Positions 34,577-43,111 of a DNA stretch of 64,000 nucleotides are shown here, in pieces (the first letter of the stretch is position 1; every line of letters starts with the position of its first letter). Origin of the DNA: Frankia sp. AgB1.9. Its GTDB lineage: Bacteria; Actinomycetota; Actinomycetes; Frankiales; Frankiaceae. The stretch is taken from NCBI RefSeq assembly GCF_016786355.1, contig NZ_JADWYX010000022.1:37340-101339 (forward strand), written 5' to 3'. The notes beneath the pieces are model-generated. The model was not told the DNA's origin. It was given only the letters and a program-made list of their open reading frames with translations, and did no database searches. Both the position numbers and the translations under genes were made by a program.

Positions 34577-34668
34577 GCGTCGACTTCCCGATCACCGAGA
34601 GGCCTGGATCAGGCCCCAGTCATACCTTGCGGTCGATCAAAGACGAGATCCACCACCATCACGTAGGA
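34577..34668 (-). repeat. ~91-bp repeat, copy 2 (inverted)
   Basis: The reverse complement of the 32256 copy: GCGTCGACTTCCCGATCACC through GGCCTGGATCAGGCC to GATCCACCACCATCACGTAG. Confidence 0.75.
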
Positions 34669-34731
34669 CTCTGCACTGCCAAGTGCGGCCAGGGGCTGGA
34701 AGGCATTGGCCGGGTCGGCGAGACTGCTGAG

Positions 34732-35238
34732 GTGAGTAATCGCCCACGGCCGGGCCAGCTCAGCTTCATAGACCAGGTTGCCCGGGATTTCTCGTTCCTG
34801 GTGCGCGACTGGGGGTTCACCGGGCCGTTCGTCCGCCCGGACAAGACTGTGATCTTCGATCGTGCTGATCTTCGCATTGGCGTGTGGTCCTGGACTTGGC
34901 GGAACGACTTCGGCTTCGAGACGGATATCGCCGAGGTGCAGGCCAACGCCGATGGCGAGCATCGCTACGGCGAGCTGGAACGCCTCTACGTCGGGGCGAA
35001 ACTGGGTCCCGCGCGAGACGTCACCGGTGGCGGCAGCCGCAGCATCATCAAGCGGTGCGCGCTACACGCGGTGGCGCTCCAGAAGCTGATGCCAATGCTG
35101 GCCGGGCCTGAATGGGACGATCTGGTGACGCGGTTCGGTTCCACCAACCCGGCGCTGACCCTGTTCGACCCGACCGAGGTCCATCAACGGTCGCCTGGCG
35201 GCCCCGACGTGGAACCCGGAACCGCACCGAAGATTTAA
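34732..35238 (+). CDS. Hypothetical protein
   Basis: A 168-residue soluble protein. GTG 34732 (VSNRPRPGQLSFIDQVARDF) is preferred because upstream in-frame sequence is made of repeats; the ribosome-binding site is weak. Aromatic-rich stretches (FSFLVRDWGFTGPFVRPDKT; LRIGVWSWTWRNDFGFETDI) and a helical C-terminal half (IIKRCALHAVALQKLMPMLA) suggest a folded domain of the kind seen in small toxin-immunity-like or hypothetical cargo genes (inference only). It sits downstream of tmRNA among repeats, a common place for acquired genes, with no partner gene beside it. Confidence 0.6.
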   Translation: MSNRPRPGQLSFIDQVARDFSFLVRDWGFTGPFVRPDKTVIFDRADLRIGVWSWTWRNDFGFETDIAEVQANADGEHRYGELERLYVGAKLGPARDVTGGGSRSIIKRCALHAVALQKLMPMLAGPEWDDLVTRFGSTNPALTLFDPTEVHQRSPGGPDVEPGTAPKI

Positions 35239-35433
35239 GCGCTTGGACGTTAGTGGCCGGCCTGACCCCGCGGCGCCCGAGTTCGCCAGGGCGGTCGGGC
35301 AGTTCCTTGCCGGCCAGCCCGGGGGTCACTGACGCGACCACGGTCAGGGGGCGCTGACCTCGTCCTCGCCGGGAGATGCTCAGATGAGGCCGGCGTGGTC
35401 GTTGCTGTCGGTGGCGAGCAGGGCGCGCGTGTG

Positions 35434-35530
35434 CCCCCTCATGGTCACGAACAGGTCACGGGTACAACCATCAGCGGGCAAAGACGGCGATCGCGCCAGG
35501 TGGCCGAACGTCGAGCGGCCCACCGGAACG
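35434..35530 (+). repeat. Degenerate copy of palindrome F with its right flank
   Basis: TCACGAACAGGTCACGGGTA, then ACCATCAGCGGGC, GGCGATCG and GGTGGCCGAACGTCGAG, parallel 34258-34352, including sequence outside the palindrome. Confidence 0.6.
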
Positions 35531-35559
35531 GCGTCCGGCGGGCCGCTCGAAGGTATGGG

Positions 35560-36297
35560 TCATCGGCTCAGGGCGAGTCCGTCGAGCAGCGCGGTGAGGC
35601 CGCGTTCGAACTGATCGGTGAAGGCTTTCGTGAGGCCGCGGTCGGCAGGCGCGTCGGGATCCGGCGTTGACTGCTGGTGATAGAGCGCGGCCAGGCGAGG
35701 GAACTGGCCAGTAGCGAACTGTTGACGGCCGAAGGCGACCGCATCGGCCACGAGCTGAGGATCCTGCTGGGCCAGCGCGGCGCGGGTGCGCAGCTCGATG
35801 GTGTGCAGGGCGCTGCCGAACACGTAGTCGTCCACGATCGCCCACAGCGACAGCTTTGCCCCGGGGTCCAGATCGAGCTCGTCGAGCGCGGCGAGGGACT
35901 GCTCGATGTGGCGCATGGCGTTGGGGCCGAACTGGGCGTCGTTGAGCGAGGCGATGGACCACGGGTGGGCGACCAGGACGTCTCGAGTGCGTCGGGCGAT
36001 CACGGTGACGGCCTCGCGCCACGCGGAGGGTAGTTCGTCATCGGGGATGAGCAGGTCGGCGAGGATCGCGTCCTGCATCAGGGCTACCAGCTCGGCCTTG
36101 GTCGATACGTAGTAATAGAGCGTCATCGTGCCCGCGCCCAGCTCGGTGGCGACGCGCTTCATGGTCACCGCCTCGAAGCCCTCGGCATCCGCGACCCGCA
36201 GGGCGGCAGCGGTGATCTGCTCGCGGCGAAGTCGCGGGCGGCGCCCGCTGGGCTCCGGCCGCAGCCAGATGAGACCGCTGGTCTTGGGCTCTGTCAT
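35560..36297 (-). CDS. TetR-family transcriptional regulator
   Basis: A 245-residue repressor. ATG 36297 (MTEPKTSGLIW) abuts a perfect inverted repeat that would be its operator; longer in-frame starts would read through that operator. The helix-turn-helix is near residues 25-70: REQITAAALRVADAEGFEAV, TMKRVATELGAGTMTLYYYV, with the family's YYYV-K pattern. The C-terminal ligand-binding domain (TetR_C type, DVLVAHPWSIASLNDAQFGP; LSLWAIVDDYVFGSALHTIE) resembles the TetR/Mce-type group often found beside efflux or flavoprotein genes. It diverges from a 77-codon His-rich ORF. Confidence 0.9.
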   Translation of the reverse strand: MTEPKTSGLIWLRPEPSGRRPRLRREQITAAALRVADAEGFEAVTMKRVATELGAGTMTLYYYVSTKAELVALMQDAILADLLIPDDELPSAWREAVTVIARRTRDVLVAHPWSIASLNDAQFGPNAMRHIEQSLAALDELDLDPGAKLSLWAIVDDYVFGSALHTIELRTRAALAQQDPQLVADAVAFGRQQFATGQFPRLAALYHQQSTPDPDAPADRGLTKAFTDQFERGLTALLDGLALSR

Positions 36298-36340
36298 CTT
36301 CGTATCACGTACGACTATACTTTTCGTACGTGATACGAAG
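36298..36340. promoter_or_regulatory. Perfect inverted-repeat operator at the TetR start
   Basis: CTTCGTATCACGTACGA (36298-36314) and TCGTACGTGATACGAAG (36324-36340) are exact reverse complements, separated by CTATACTTT. The spacer holds TATACT, a likely -10 for the rightward ORF. The left arm begins directly before the TetR ATG, so repressor binding should block both directions. Confidence 0.88.
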
Positions 36341-36373
36341 AAGCCGCCGGCCAGTCCCCGGAGAGGAAACCCC

Positions 36374-36607
36374 ATGCCTGCACCGATCGCCGAACGTCTG
36401 CACGACCACCTGCACAGGCTGCCGGGCATGCCCCCGCACCCCGAGGCGGACCGGCTGAACCAGAACCCGCCCTCGCGGACACCTGGCCACGGCGGGCATC
36501 ACCCGGCCCTCCGCAACGCGAACGGACACCACGCGAAGCCGCCGCGCCTCCTGGTGGGCTGGCAGAACTGGATCGGAGGTCTTCTCTCCCGACGGACGGG
36601 CCGCTGA
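36374..36607 (+). CDS. Small His/Pro-rich protein divergent from TetR
   Basis: A 77-residue ORF, ATG 36374, with GGAGAGG 7 nt upstream. It is rich in His (about 10), Pro, Arg and Asn: HDHLHRLPGMPPHPEADRLN, HGGHHPALRN, NGHHAKPP, and ends with WQNWIGGLLSRRTGR. No homologous family is recognised. Its promoter and 5' end are overlapped by the TetR operator, so its expression is probably controlled by that repressor. It could be a metal-binding peptide, or the start of a gene whose rest was lost when palindrome H arrived 94 bp downstream. Confidence 0.5.
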   Translation: MPAPIAERLHDHLHRLPGMPPHPEADRLNQNPPSRTPGHGGHHPALRNANGHHAKPPRLLVGWQNWIGGLLSRRTGR

Positions 36608-36700
36608 CGAAGCCGGCGCGCCGAAACCGGGTCGTGCCCGGCCGGCATGGATCTCGGGCCGTGCTCGCGACCGGGCCTTTCACCGCGGGGCCCGTTGGCT

Positions 36701-36775
36701 TGATCGCCGGTTTGGCCCTCGCGTGGTCACGAAACCGCCGCGGTCACAGCCACGCGAGGGCGAAAACAGCGATCT
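36701..36775. repeat. 75-bp dispersed palindrome, copy H
   Basis: TGATCGCCGGTTTGGCCCTC ... CGATCT, between the convergent His-rich ORF and the SDR gene. The arms share CGCGTGG/CCACGCG. Closest relative: copy D. Confidence 0.85.
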
Positions 36776-36870
36776 TGCTGGTCCTGGCCTCCGCCTGAGG
36801 CAGTCCTGACCGGCCGGCACCGGTGCGCGGACCGCACCGGTGCCAGCCGCGTCACCTGCCCGTGACCTGG

Positions 36871-37770
36871 CTACGCTCCGTCGCCCGACTGGTCGCCCTG
36901 GAGGGTCCAGCCGGCGCCGGAGCGTAGCCAGCCGGCGGAGGCGGCGGTCCCGCCGTCCACGTTCAGGGTGGTGCCGGTGATGTAGGCGGCCTGGTCGGAG
37001 CACAGGAAGACCGCGGCGTCCGCGACCTCGGCCGCGACACCCTCCCGGCCCAGCGGGACGTAACGGTCGAGTCCGGGGACGAGCCCGGGAGCGGGCGCGG
37101 GCAGCGCGTCGGGGTCGACCGGTCCGTGCATGATGCCGCGCAGGCCGGCGGTCGCGGTCACGTCGGGCGCGAGCGCGTTGATGCGGATGCCGGACTCGGC
37201 GAGCTCCAGTGCCATCGTGCGGGTGAAGTTGATCATTCCTGCCTTGCAGGCCGCGTAGACGGCGAACATCGGGGCGGCGCGGGTGCCCTCGATGCTGGTG
37301 ATGTTGACGATCGAGCCGCCGCTGCGGCGAGCGGAGTTGACCGGGCCGTTCGCGGCGACTGTCCGCGCGATCAACGGGGCCGCCGTCGAGGTCGCGGCTA
37401 GCATGCTCACGAGGTTGATGTCGATGTGCCGGCGCCAGCTCCGCTCGCTCTGGTCGAGAAACCGGGTCCCCTTCACGCCGCCGGCATTGTTCACCAGGAT
37501 GTCCAGACGGCCGAACTCGGCGTGGGCCGAGGTGATGGCCGCGCCGAGCGCCGCGGTGTCCATGACGTCCGCCTGCAGGGGGAGAGCCGTGCCGCCCTCC
37601 TTCGCGATCAGCTCGGCGGACGCCGCTGCCCGGCTCGGATCGATCTCGATCAGCCCGACGCGCACCCCGGCCGCGGCCAGCCCGCGCGCGATTGCCTGCC
37701 CGATGCCGGCACCCGCTCCCGTGACCACCGCGGCCTTGCCCTCGAGGCCGAGATCAAAAGTCGACGCCAC
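36871..37770 (-). CDS. SDR-family NAD(P)-dependent oxidoreductase
   Basis: A 299-residue classical short-chain dehydrogenase. GTG 37770 with GAGGAG upstream. Cofactor motif TGAGAGIG (17-24), structural NNAGG motif, and catalytic Ser-Tyr-Lys in SIVNITS and YAACK. IEID after the second strand (GLIEID) favours NAD over NADP. The C-terminus GTTLNVDGGTAASAGW is usual. It is the last gene of the minus-strand catabolic cluster, so it may oxidise an alcohol intermediate. Confidence 0.9.
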   Translation of the reverse strand: MASTFDLGLEGKAAVVTGAGAGIGQAIARGLAAAGVRVGLIEIDPSRAAASAELIAKEGGTALPLQADVMDTAALGAAITSAHAEFGRLDILVNNAGGVKGTRFLDQSERSWRRHIDINLVSMLAATSTAAPLIARTVAANGPVNSARRSGGSIVNITSIEGTRAAPMFAVYAACKAGMINFTRTMALELAESGIRINALAPDVTATAGLRGIMHGPVDPDALPAPAPGLVPGLDRYVPLGREGVAAEVADAAVFLCSDQAAYITGTTLNVDGGTAASAGWLRSGAGWTLQGDQSGDGA

Positions 37771-37938
37771 GGCATGTACTCCTCAGAATTGGTCGTGCTC
37801 CTGGATTACTCAGGGGTCGAGATTCGGTCTGGCCGATTGCGGGCGAGACCCGCGGGCAACACCCGCGGGCGACACGGAAGCCGCGCCCGTCCGAATGTTT
37901 CGAACGGGCGCGGCTCGCGTCGCTCAGAGCCGGTCCGA

Positions 37939-39189
37939 TCAGGTCGCGGGCTTGACCGTCTTGCCCGGGATGACCGCGCCGCAGATCGGTTCGCCCCCGT
38001 CGACGAGCTTGAAGGCGCTGCCGTCGAGCCGGACGAGCCAGGAGCAGTTGTCAGCCCCCTGCACGATGTTCTCCCGGTCGTTGATGTCCAGGGAGTGGGT
38101 TCCGAAGAGGCCCATCGCGGTGAACTTGTGAATGCCGGACAGGGCGGTGAGCAGCGAGGCGGAGGTCGCGTTCTTGCCGGCGCCATCGAGGGCCTGGACG
38201 AGCAGCCCGATGGACGTGTACCCGATGTAGCTGGCGAATGTGGGCTCGCTCTTGATCCCGGCGCTGGTCAGGTCGCTCACGAACTGCTTGGTCGCGGCGG
38301 TCTGCATCTCGACCGGCTCGAAGGCGAGGGTGAAATAGACGCCCTGGGCTTCCTGCAGTGCGCCCGGGCCCGCCTGGAACAGGTCGCCGCCGTAGCCGGT
38401 GGGAAGCAGCGCCGCCTTCAGGTCGACGCCCTGGGTGCGCAGTCCCTGGATAAGCGCGAAGGCCGTGTTGGGGTCGACCGTGGCCGTGAACCCGTCGATC
38501 CCGGCCTTCTTCATCGCCAGGACTTCCGTGGTCACGTCGGTGCTACCGAAGGGGAACTTCGCGTTCAGGTAGCCGACCTTGATGCCCGCGGTCTCGGCCG
38601 AGACCGCGTTGGAGCTGGCGGCCTCGGAGGAGCTGGGGGAGACCGAGTAGCCGAGCGTCGCGAAGTTGGTCACGCCCAGCAGCTTGAGCTGTTTGCCCGT
38701 CGTCTCGGCGACCTTGGTGTTCTGCAGCGCCCCGATGACGGAGAACATGTTCTTCGAGGTGGCCCACTCGGGACCGTCCTCGCTGATCCCGATCACCGGG
38801 ACGTTGTGCGCGGTGAGGTAGGGGGCGGCGGCGAAGAACAGCGCCGACTGGCCGATGACCGCGAAGACGTGGTCCTGGGTGACGAGCTTCTGCGCCGCCG
38901 CCAGGGCGGTGGTGGGGTTGGTCGCGGTGTCCGCGACAACGTACTTGATCGTGTAGCTGCTGCGGGACGCGTAGACGGTCCCGGCCTTGACGCCGTCGAC
39001 GACGGTCTTGTTGCCCGATGCCGCGGCGCCGGTGAGGTCGGCGAGCACTCCGACCGTGATGGTCTGCTTCGCGCTCTGGCTGCCGCTGTCAGGGGTGCCT
39101 CCCGACTTCGAGGAACCACACCCCGCGGCTAAGAGCATTACTGCGGCGGTGGCCGCGGCCCCTAGCACGATTCTGCGCTGGCGAATCAC
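37939..39189 (-). CDS. ABC transporter substrate-binding lipoprotein (branched-chain amino acid/Leu-Ile-Val type)
   Basis: A 416-residue type I periplasmic-binding-protein fold. GTG 39189 is chosen because GGAG lies 5-8 nt upstream; an ATG at 39204 is an alternative. The lipobox LLAAGC places the lipidated Cys at residue 24, followed by a Ser/Gly-rich spacer. Domain signs are ITVGVLADLTGAAASGNKTV, DHVFAVIGQSALFFAAAPYL and NVPVIGISEDGPEWATSKNM. Such proteins also bind aromatic acids and other organic anions. No permease or ATPase gene is adjacent, so it either works with a transporter encoded elsewhere or acts as a sensor. The long open frame continuing upstream of it to 40476 is antisense to the next gene and not real. 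Confidence 0.88.
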   Translation of the reverse strand: MIRQRRIVLGAAATAAVMLLAAGCGSSKSGGTPDSGSQSAKQTITVGVLADLTGAAASGNKTVVDGVKAGTVYASRSSYTIKYVVADTATNPTTALAAAQKLVTQDHVFAVIGQSALFFAAAPYLTAHNVPVIGISEDGPEWATSKNMFSVIGALQNTKVAETTGKQLKLLGVTNFATLGYSVSPSSSEAASSNAVSAETAGIKVGYLNAKFPFGSTDVTTEVLAMKKAGIDGFTATVDPNTAFALIQGLRTQGVDLKAALLPTGYGGDLFQAGPGALQEAQGVYFTLAFEPVEMQTAATKQFVSDLTSAGIKSEPTFASYIGYTSIGLLVQALDGAGKNATSASLLTALSGIHKFTAMGLFGTHSLDINDRENIVQGADNCSWLVRLDGSAFKLVDGGEPICGAVIPGKTVKPAT

Positions 39190-39314
39190 AATATCTCCAT
39201 TCATGGTGGGGAACTGCGTCGGGCGGTCCGTGCGTGCTCGGCACGAGGACCGGAGAAAAGGAATGCCCGGGGTCGAATGCGCCGCGCGCTGTTTTCGCGG
39301 TGGTCGACCGGAAT

Positions 39315-40421
39315 TCAGCGACCGCGGTGGTCGACTTCGCCGGGTTTTTGGGGATGCGGCATGCTGTGAATGGGTGGAGTGGCGTGTTGCTCCACTACCT
39401 CGGCCAGTCGTCGCGTGGCTGCTCGGTAATGTTCGAGCAGGGCGTCCTCGGTCGTGTAGTCGAACCGGTCGGTGAAGGACGGGCTGGCGGCCGGGTCGAA
39501 ATCGGGGTGGTCGTCGTACCAGACGATGAGTTCGGCCATCGCGTCGAGTGGGTCGACGGCGGGGGTGTAGTTCAGCTCGCGGCGTGCCTTTTCGGTGCTG
39601 ACGACGACGTGCGTCGCGGTGGTACCGGCCAGGGGGAGCAGCGAGGTGGTGGCCTCGATGGCGATCGCCCGGGGGATGGAGACCAGCTCCAGGTCGTGCC
39701 CGAGGAGCCGGGTGATCGTCGTGGTCCAGTCCCTGAACGACCAGCTTGTCGCCTCGCCCGCGTTGTAGACCTGGCCGGCTGCCGCTTCGGGGGTGTCGAG
39801 CACGGCGAGCACGAACGCGGCCGCGTTCGCGGCGGCGCAGCGGGTGTGGATCTGATGGCCGCCGTCGGGGAGGATCATGAAAGGCCGCCGGTCCCGCACC
39901 CGCTTGATCACCGACCACTCGGCCGGCCGTGCGTTGTTCGGCCCGAACAGTGTCGGAAAACGCAGCACGGTCGCCCGCGGGTGATGCGCGAAGACGGCCG
40001 CCTCGGCGTCGGCGAGGCGTCTGGAGAAGGCCAGCTCTGCGCCGTCCGTGCCGTCGACGACGACCGGGTGCTCCTCGGTGACCGGAACGGGTAGTGGGCT
40101 CTGGCCCGGGTCCGGGAAGAATCCCTGGTAAACGGGCACTCCGCCGATGGCGACGAACTGGCCACAGCTGGCGGCCAACGCTGGCGCCAGGTGCTTGAGA
40201 CGCCCGTACATGGCGACGACGACGTCGAATGTCCGCGCGCCGATCGCCTCGTCGATCGACGCGCGGAAGTGGGGATCGCCGTGGATGTGCTCGACGTCGG
40301 GCAGTCCCGCTGGTTCGTGGCTGCCCCGATGGAAGATCGTGACCTCGTCGCCGCGCCCCAGAAGACCGTCGAGCACATGCGGTCCGGTAGGCCCGGTGCC
40401 TCCTACCACCAGCACTTTCAT
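39315..40421 (-). CDS. NAD-dependent epimerase/dehydratase family protein (extended SDR)
   Basis: A 368-residue protein, ATG 40421, with GGAG upstream. The Rossmann motif is VGGTGPTGPHVLDGLLGRGD. It reads through the fold with VVVAMYGRLKHLAPAL, FVAIGGVPVYQGFF and LRFPTLFGPNNARPAEWSVI. The usual YxxxK is not clearly present (AFSRRLADAE lies where the helix is expected), so it may be an atypical binding or isomerase member. It lies in the catabolic cluster between a P450 and the substrate-binding protein. Confidence 0.85.
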   Translation of the reverse strand: MKVLVVGGTGPTGPHVLDGLLGRGDEVTIFHRGSHEPAGLPDVEHIHGDPHFRASIDEAIGARTFDVVVAMYGRLKHLAPALAASCGQFVAIGGVPVYQGFFPDPGQSPLPVPVTEEHPVVVDGTDGAELAFSRRLADAEAAVFAHHPRATVLRFPTLFGPNNARPAEWSVIKRVRDRRPFMILPDGGHQIHTRCAAANAAAFVLAVLDTPEAAAGQVYNAGEATSWSFRDWTTTITRLLGHDLELVSIPRAIAIEATTSLLPLAGTTATHVVVSTEKARRELNYTPAVDPLDAMAELIVWYDDHPDFDPAASPSFTDRFDYTTEDALLEHYRAATRRLAEVVEQHATPPIHSMPHPQKPGEVDHRGR

Positions 40422-40514
40422 CGCTTCTCCGCCCTGACTCGGTCGCCCGTCGGATAGCCGGCTGCCTGGTCAACACGCCGCCGGCGTCGATGCGCAGGAG
40501 GCGGGTGAGGCGGG

Positions 40515-41699
40515 TCAGAGCAGGATCGGCAGCTTCTCGTAGCCCCGAACCGTGCTGGTGTGCAGCCGCACGGCCCTGTCGTGGTCGACGTCCCAGGTCG
40601 GGAAGCGGCGGAGTGTCTCCTCGAGCGCGACCCGCCCCTCCAGCCGGGCGAGCGAGGCGCCGAGGCAGAAGTGCACGCCGTGGCCGAACGAGACATGACT
40701 GTCGAAGCGCCGATGAATGTCGTAGCTGTCGGGGTCGTCGTACTTGCGTTCATCCCGCCCGGCGGACGCGGTGAGCAGCAGGATGCGCGAGCCCGCGGGC
40801 ACCTTTGTCCCGTAGAGCTCGACATCGGCCATGACCGTGCGTCCCTGCACGGGGGACGGCGCCTCGAACCGCAGCGTCTCCTCGACCGCGCTGGCCAGCA
40901 GCTTCGGATCGGCGACCAGAGCGGCGCGCTGGTCGGGATGGGCCGCGAGCAGCAGGCAGGCCCAGCCGAGCAGCCGGGCGACGGTCTCGGTACCGGCGCT
41001 GACCATCTCGTTCGTCAGCGTCGCGGCCTCGGCCTTGGTCAGCCGGCGGGTGGTGTCACCGTCCTTGACCTCGGCCTCGACGAGCGCCGTCATCATGTCG
41101 TCACGGGGTCTCGCGCGCCGCTCCTGGATCTGGTCGGCGAAGTACGCGCGCAGTCGGGCCGAGGCGTTCAGGGCCGTCTCGTTGAGCGTTCCCGCGCCTT
41201 CCTCGATGTGGAAGCAGAGGTCGATCATTCGTCGGACCTCCTCGCGGTCGGCAGGGTCGACCCCGATGAGCGCGGAGATGACCAGCGAGGGAAGCTGCGC
41301 GGCGAAGTCCTGGACGTAGTCGAAACCGCCGCCGCCGATCTGCCGGTCCAGCAACTCCGCGGCCAGCTCGCGGACCTGGCCTTCCAGTCCGCCGACGCGC
41401 CGCGGGGTGTAGGCCCGCGACACCAATGTCCGCAACATGTTGTGGACCGGTGGGTCGGAGAAGATCAGGAAGCCCGGCGGGATCGGGTCCTTGCCCATGA
41501 TCTCCAGCAGGGTTCCGTACTTCGAGCTGTAGGTCTTCGTGTCGCGGTGCAGATCGTCGACGTCCGCGTGCCGGGAGACCGCGAAGAAGTCGTACTCGTC
41601 ATTGCGGTACAGCGGCTGCTCGTCGCGCATACGGCGCCACACCGGGTAAGGGTCGACGTCGACAACCGGGTCGAAAGGGTCCCACTTTAAGTCCGTCAT
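40515..41699 (-). CDS. Cytochrome P450 (cluster P450-1)
   Basis: A 394-residue soluble bacterial P450. I-helix oxygen-activation motif AGTET (235-239), ExxR EETLR (273-277), and heme loop FGHGVHFCLGASLARLEG with proximal Cys345. The start MTDLKWDPFDPVVDVDPYPV is typical and is preceded by AAGG. It needs an external ferredoxin/reductase; none is encoded nearby. It shares family-level character with P450-2 (45427). The 73-bp gap downstream to the amidohydrolase stop contains the 17-bp triplet repeat. Substrate unknown; neighbours suggest a cyclic or terpenoid-like carbon source (inference). Confidence 0.93.
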   Translation of the reverse strand: MTDLKWDPFDPVVDVDPYPVWRRMRDEQPLYRNDEYDFFAVSRHADVDDLHRDTKTYSSKYGTLLEIMGKDPIPPGFLIFSDPPVHNMLRTLVSRAYTPRRVGGLEGQVRELAAELLDRQIGGGGFDYVQDFAAQLPSLVISALIGVDPADREEVRRMIDLCFHIEEGAGTLNETALNASARLRAYFADQIQERRARPRDDMMTALVEAEVKDGDTTRRLTKAEAATLTNEMVSAGTETVARLLGWACLLLAAHPDQRAALVADPKLLASAVEETLRFEAPSPVQGRTVMADVELYGTKVPAGSRILLLTASAGRDERKYDDPDSYDIHRRFDSHVSFGHGVHFCLGASLARLEGRVALEETLRRFPTWDVDHDRAVRLHTSTVRGYEKLPILL

Positions 41700-41728
41700 T
41701 TCTCGGACCTTCCTGTTTCGGGCGAGCC

Positions 41729-41779
41729 TCGATCGGGCTCAGAAGTCGATCGGGCTCAGAAGTCGATGGGGCTCAGAAG
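41729..41779. repeat. Three 17-bp tandem repeats at the end of the amidohydrolase gene
   Basis: TCGATCGGGCTCAGAAG at 41729 and 41746, and TCGATGGGGCTCAGAAG at 41763. The third unit contains the stop codon of the minus-strand gene. Confidence 0.85.
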
Positions 41780-43041
41780 ATGCCGATGCCGGCGGCCTCG
41801 TTGCGCTGGCGCCACTGCTCGCGCGGCATCCTCGTGGTGTCGACACCCGCGGCCAGGGCGCGGAGCGCTCCCACCGTCGAGTCCTCCCGCGACCGGTGCG
41901 CGAACGGGTCCCAGCCGAAGAACCTGCAGGCGTTCTGCCAGGTGATCTTGTTGATCTCGTCGTCGCGGCAGTCGGCCTGCTGGAACTCGTTCCAGGCGAA
42001 CTCGGGGGAGTCGGGCCAGGTGGTGTCCGTGTGCGGGTAGTCGCACTCCCAGGCGATCATGTCGACGCCGATCGTGTCGCGCATCTTCAGGCCCGAGGGG
42101 TCGGTGATGTAGCACGCGAGGAAGTGCTCGCGGAACACGTCCGAGGGCAGCTTGCCGTCGCCGAAGCTGTTGCCGATCCACGGCTGGTTCTGGAAATGGC
42201 GGTCGACCCGGTCCAGGTAGAACGGAATCCAGCCGATCCCGCCCTCGGACAGCGCGACCCGCAGGTCCGGGAACCGGCGCAGGGTCGGGCCGAACAGCAG
42301 GTCCTGCGCGGTGAGCATCGTCAGCTGGGACGGCACCACGATCATGTGATCGACCGGCGCCTCGGGAGCCAGCTTGACGATGTCCCAGGCGCCACCGATG
42401 TGCAGCGAGAGCACCATGTTCTCGTCGACGAGCGCCTGGAGCATCGGGTCCCAGTGGCCCGACAGGAAGCTCGGCCAGCCCTGCGAGTGCGGCGCCTCCA
42501 GGAAGCTGATCGAACGGCAGCCCTTCCGGGCGATCCGCCTGATCTCGGCGACCGCCAGGTCGACGTCCCACATCGGCACGATGCCCAGTGGGATGAAACG
42601 GCCTGGATAGGCCGCGCACCACTCGTCGATGTGCCAGTCGTTGTAGGCCCGGAGCATGACGAGGGACAGGTCCTTGTCGATCGCCTCGGAGAAGGTGCGG
42701 GCGTTGAAACCGGCCATCGTCGGGAAGCACATCGACGCGAGAATGCCGTTTGCGTTCATGTCGTCGACCCGACCGTGCACGTCGAAGCAGCCCGGCCGCA
42801 GCTCCGAGAACGCGCCGGGGTTGAACCCCCATTCCTCACGCGGCCAGCCGACCGTCGCCGCCATGCCGAACGGCGTGGACGTGCTCTGGCCCTGGAAGAC
42901 CCACTCGTCGACGCCCTCGGCGTTCCGGACGACCTTCGGAACGTCGTCGAGCCATTTTGCCGGGACGTGGTTCTTGTACATGTCCGGCGGCTCGATGACG
43001 TGGTCATCGATGCTGACCAGAATCATGTCTTCCTTGCGCAT
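41773..43041 (-). CDS. Amidohydrolase-2 (ACMSD-like) family protein, copy 1
   Basis: A 422-residue TIM-barrel metal-dependent hydrolase/decarboxylase. ATG 43041. VSIDDHVIEPPDMY has the first-strand metal motif in the D-x-H form (DDH). LSLHIGG supplies the barrel His, and WECDYPHTDTTWPDSPE the late catalytic Asp region (usual form 'SDYPH'). Homologues occur in several copies in Frankia and mycobacteria beside P450 and acyl-CoA genes; biochemical roles are largely unassigned. It pairs with a second copy at 46644, which differs in length and sequence. Confidence 0.88.
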   Translation of the reverse strand: MRKEDMILVSIDDHVIEPPDMYKNHVPAKWLDDVPKVVRNAEGVDEWVFQGQSTSTPFGMAATVGWPREEWGFNPGAFSELRPGCFDVHGRVDDMNANGILASMCFPTMAGFNARTFSEAIDKDLSLVMLRAYNDWHIDEWCAAYPGRFIPLGIVPMWDVDLAVAEIRRIARKGCRSISFLEAPHSQGWPSFLSGHWDPMLQALVDENMVLSLHIGGAWDIVKLAPEAPVDHMIVVPSQLTMLTAQDLLFGPTLRRFPDLRVALSEGGIGWIPFYLDRVDRHFQNQPWIGNSFGDGKLPSDVFREHFLACYITDPSGLKMRDTIGVDMIAWECDYPHTDTTWPDSPEFAWNEFQQADCRDDEINKITWQNACRFFGWDPFAHRSREDSTVGALRALAAGVDTTRMPREQWRQRNEAAGIGIF

Positions 43042-43111
43042 GGGGCGGTGTCCTCTCGCTGCGAGCTGGCAAGATGAGGGCGAGAACAGGCCGGGAATGA
43101 CGGGGGCGGCG

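Noticed and set aside
37939..40476. 845-codon minus-strand open frame
   Set aside because: Only the last ~416 codons (substrate-binding lipoprotein) are protein-like; the rest overlaps the epimerase gene in another frame.
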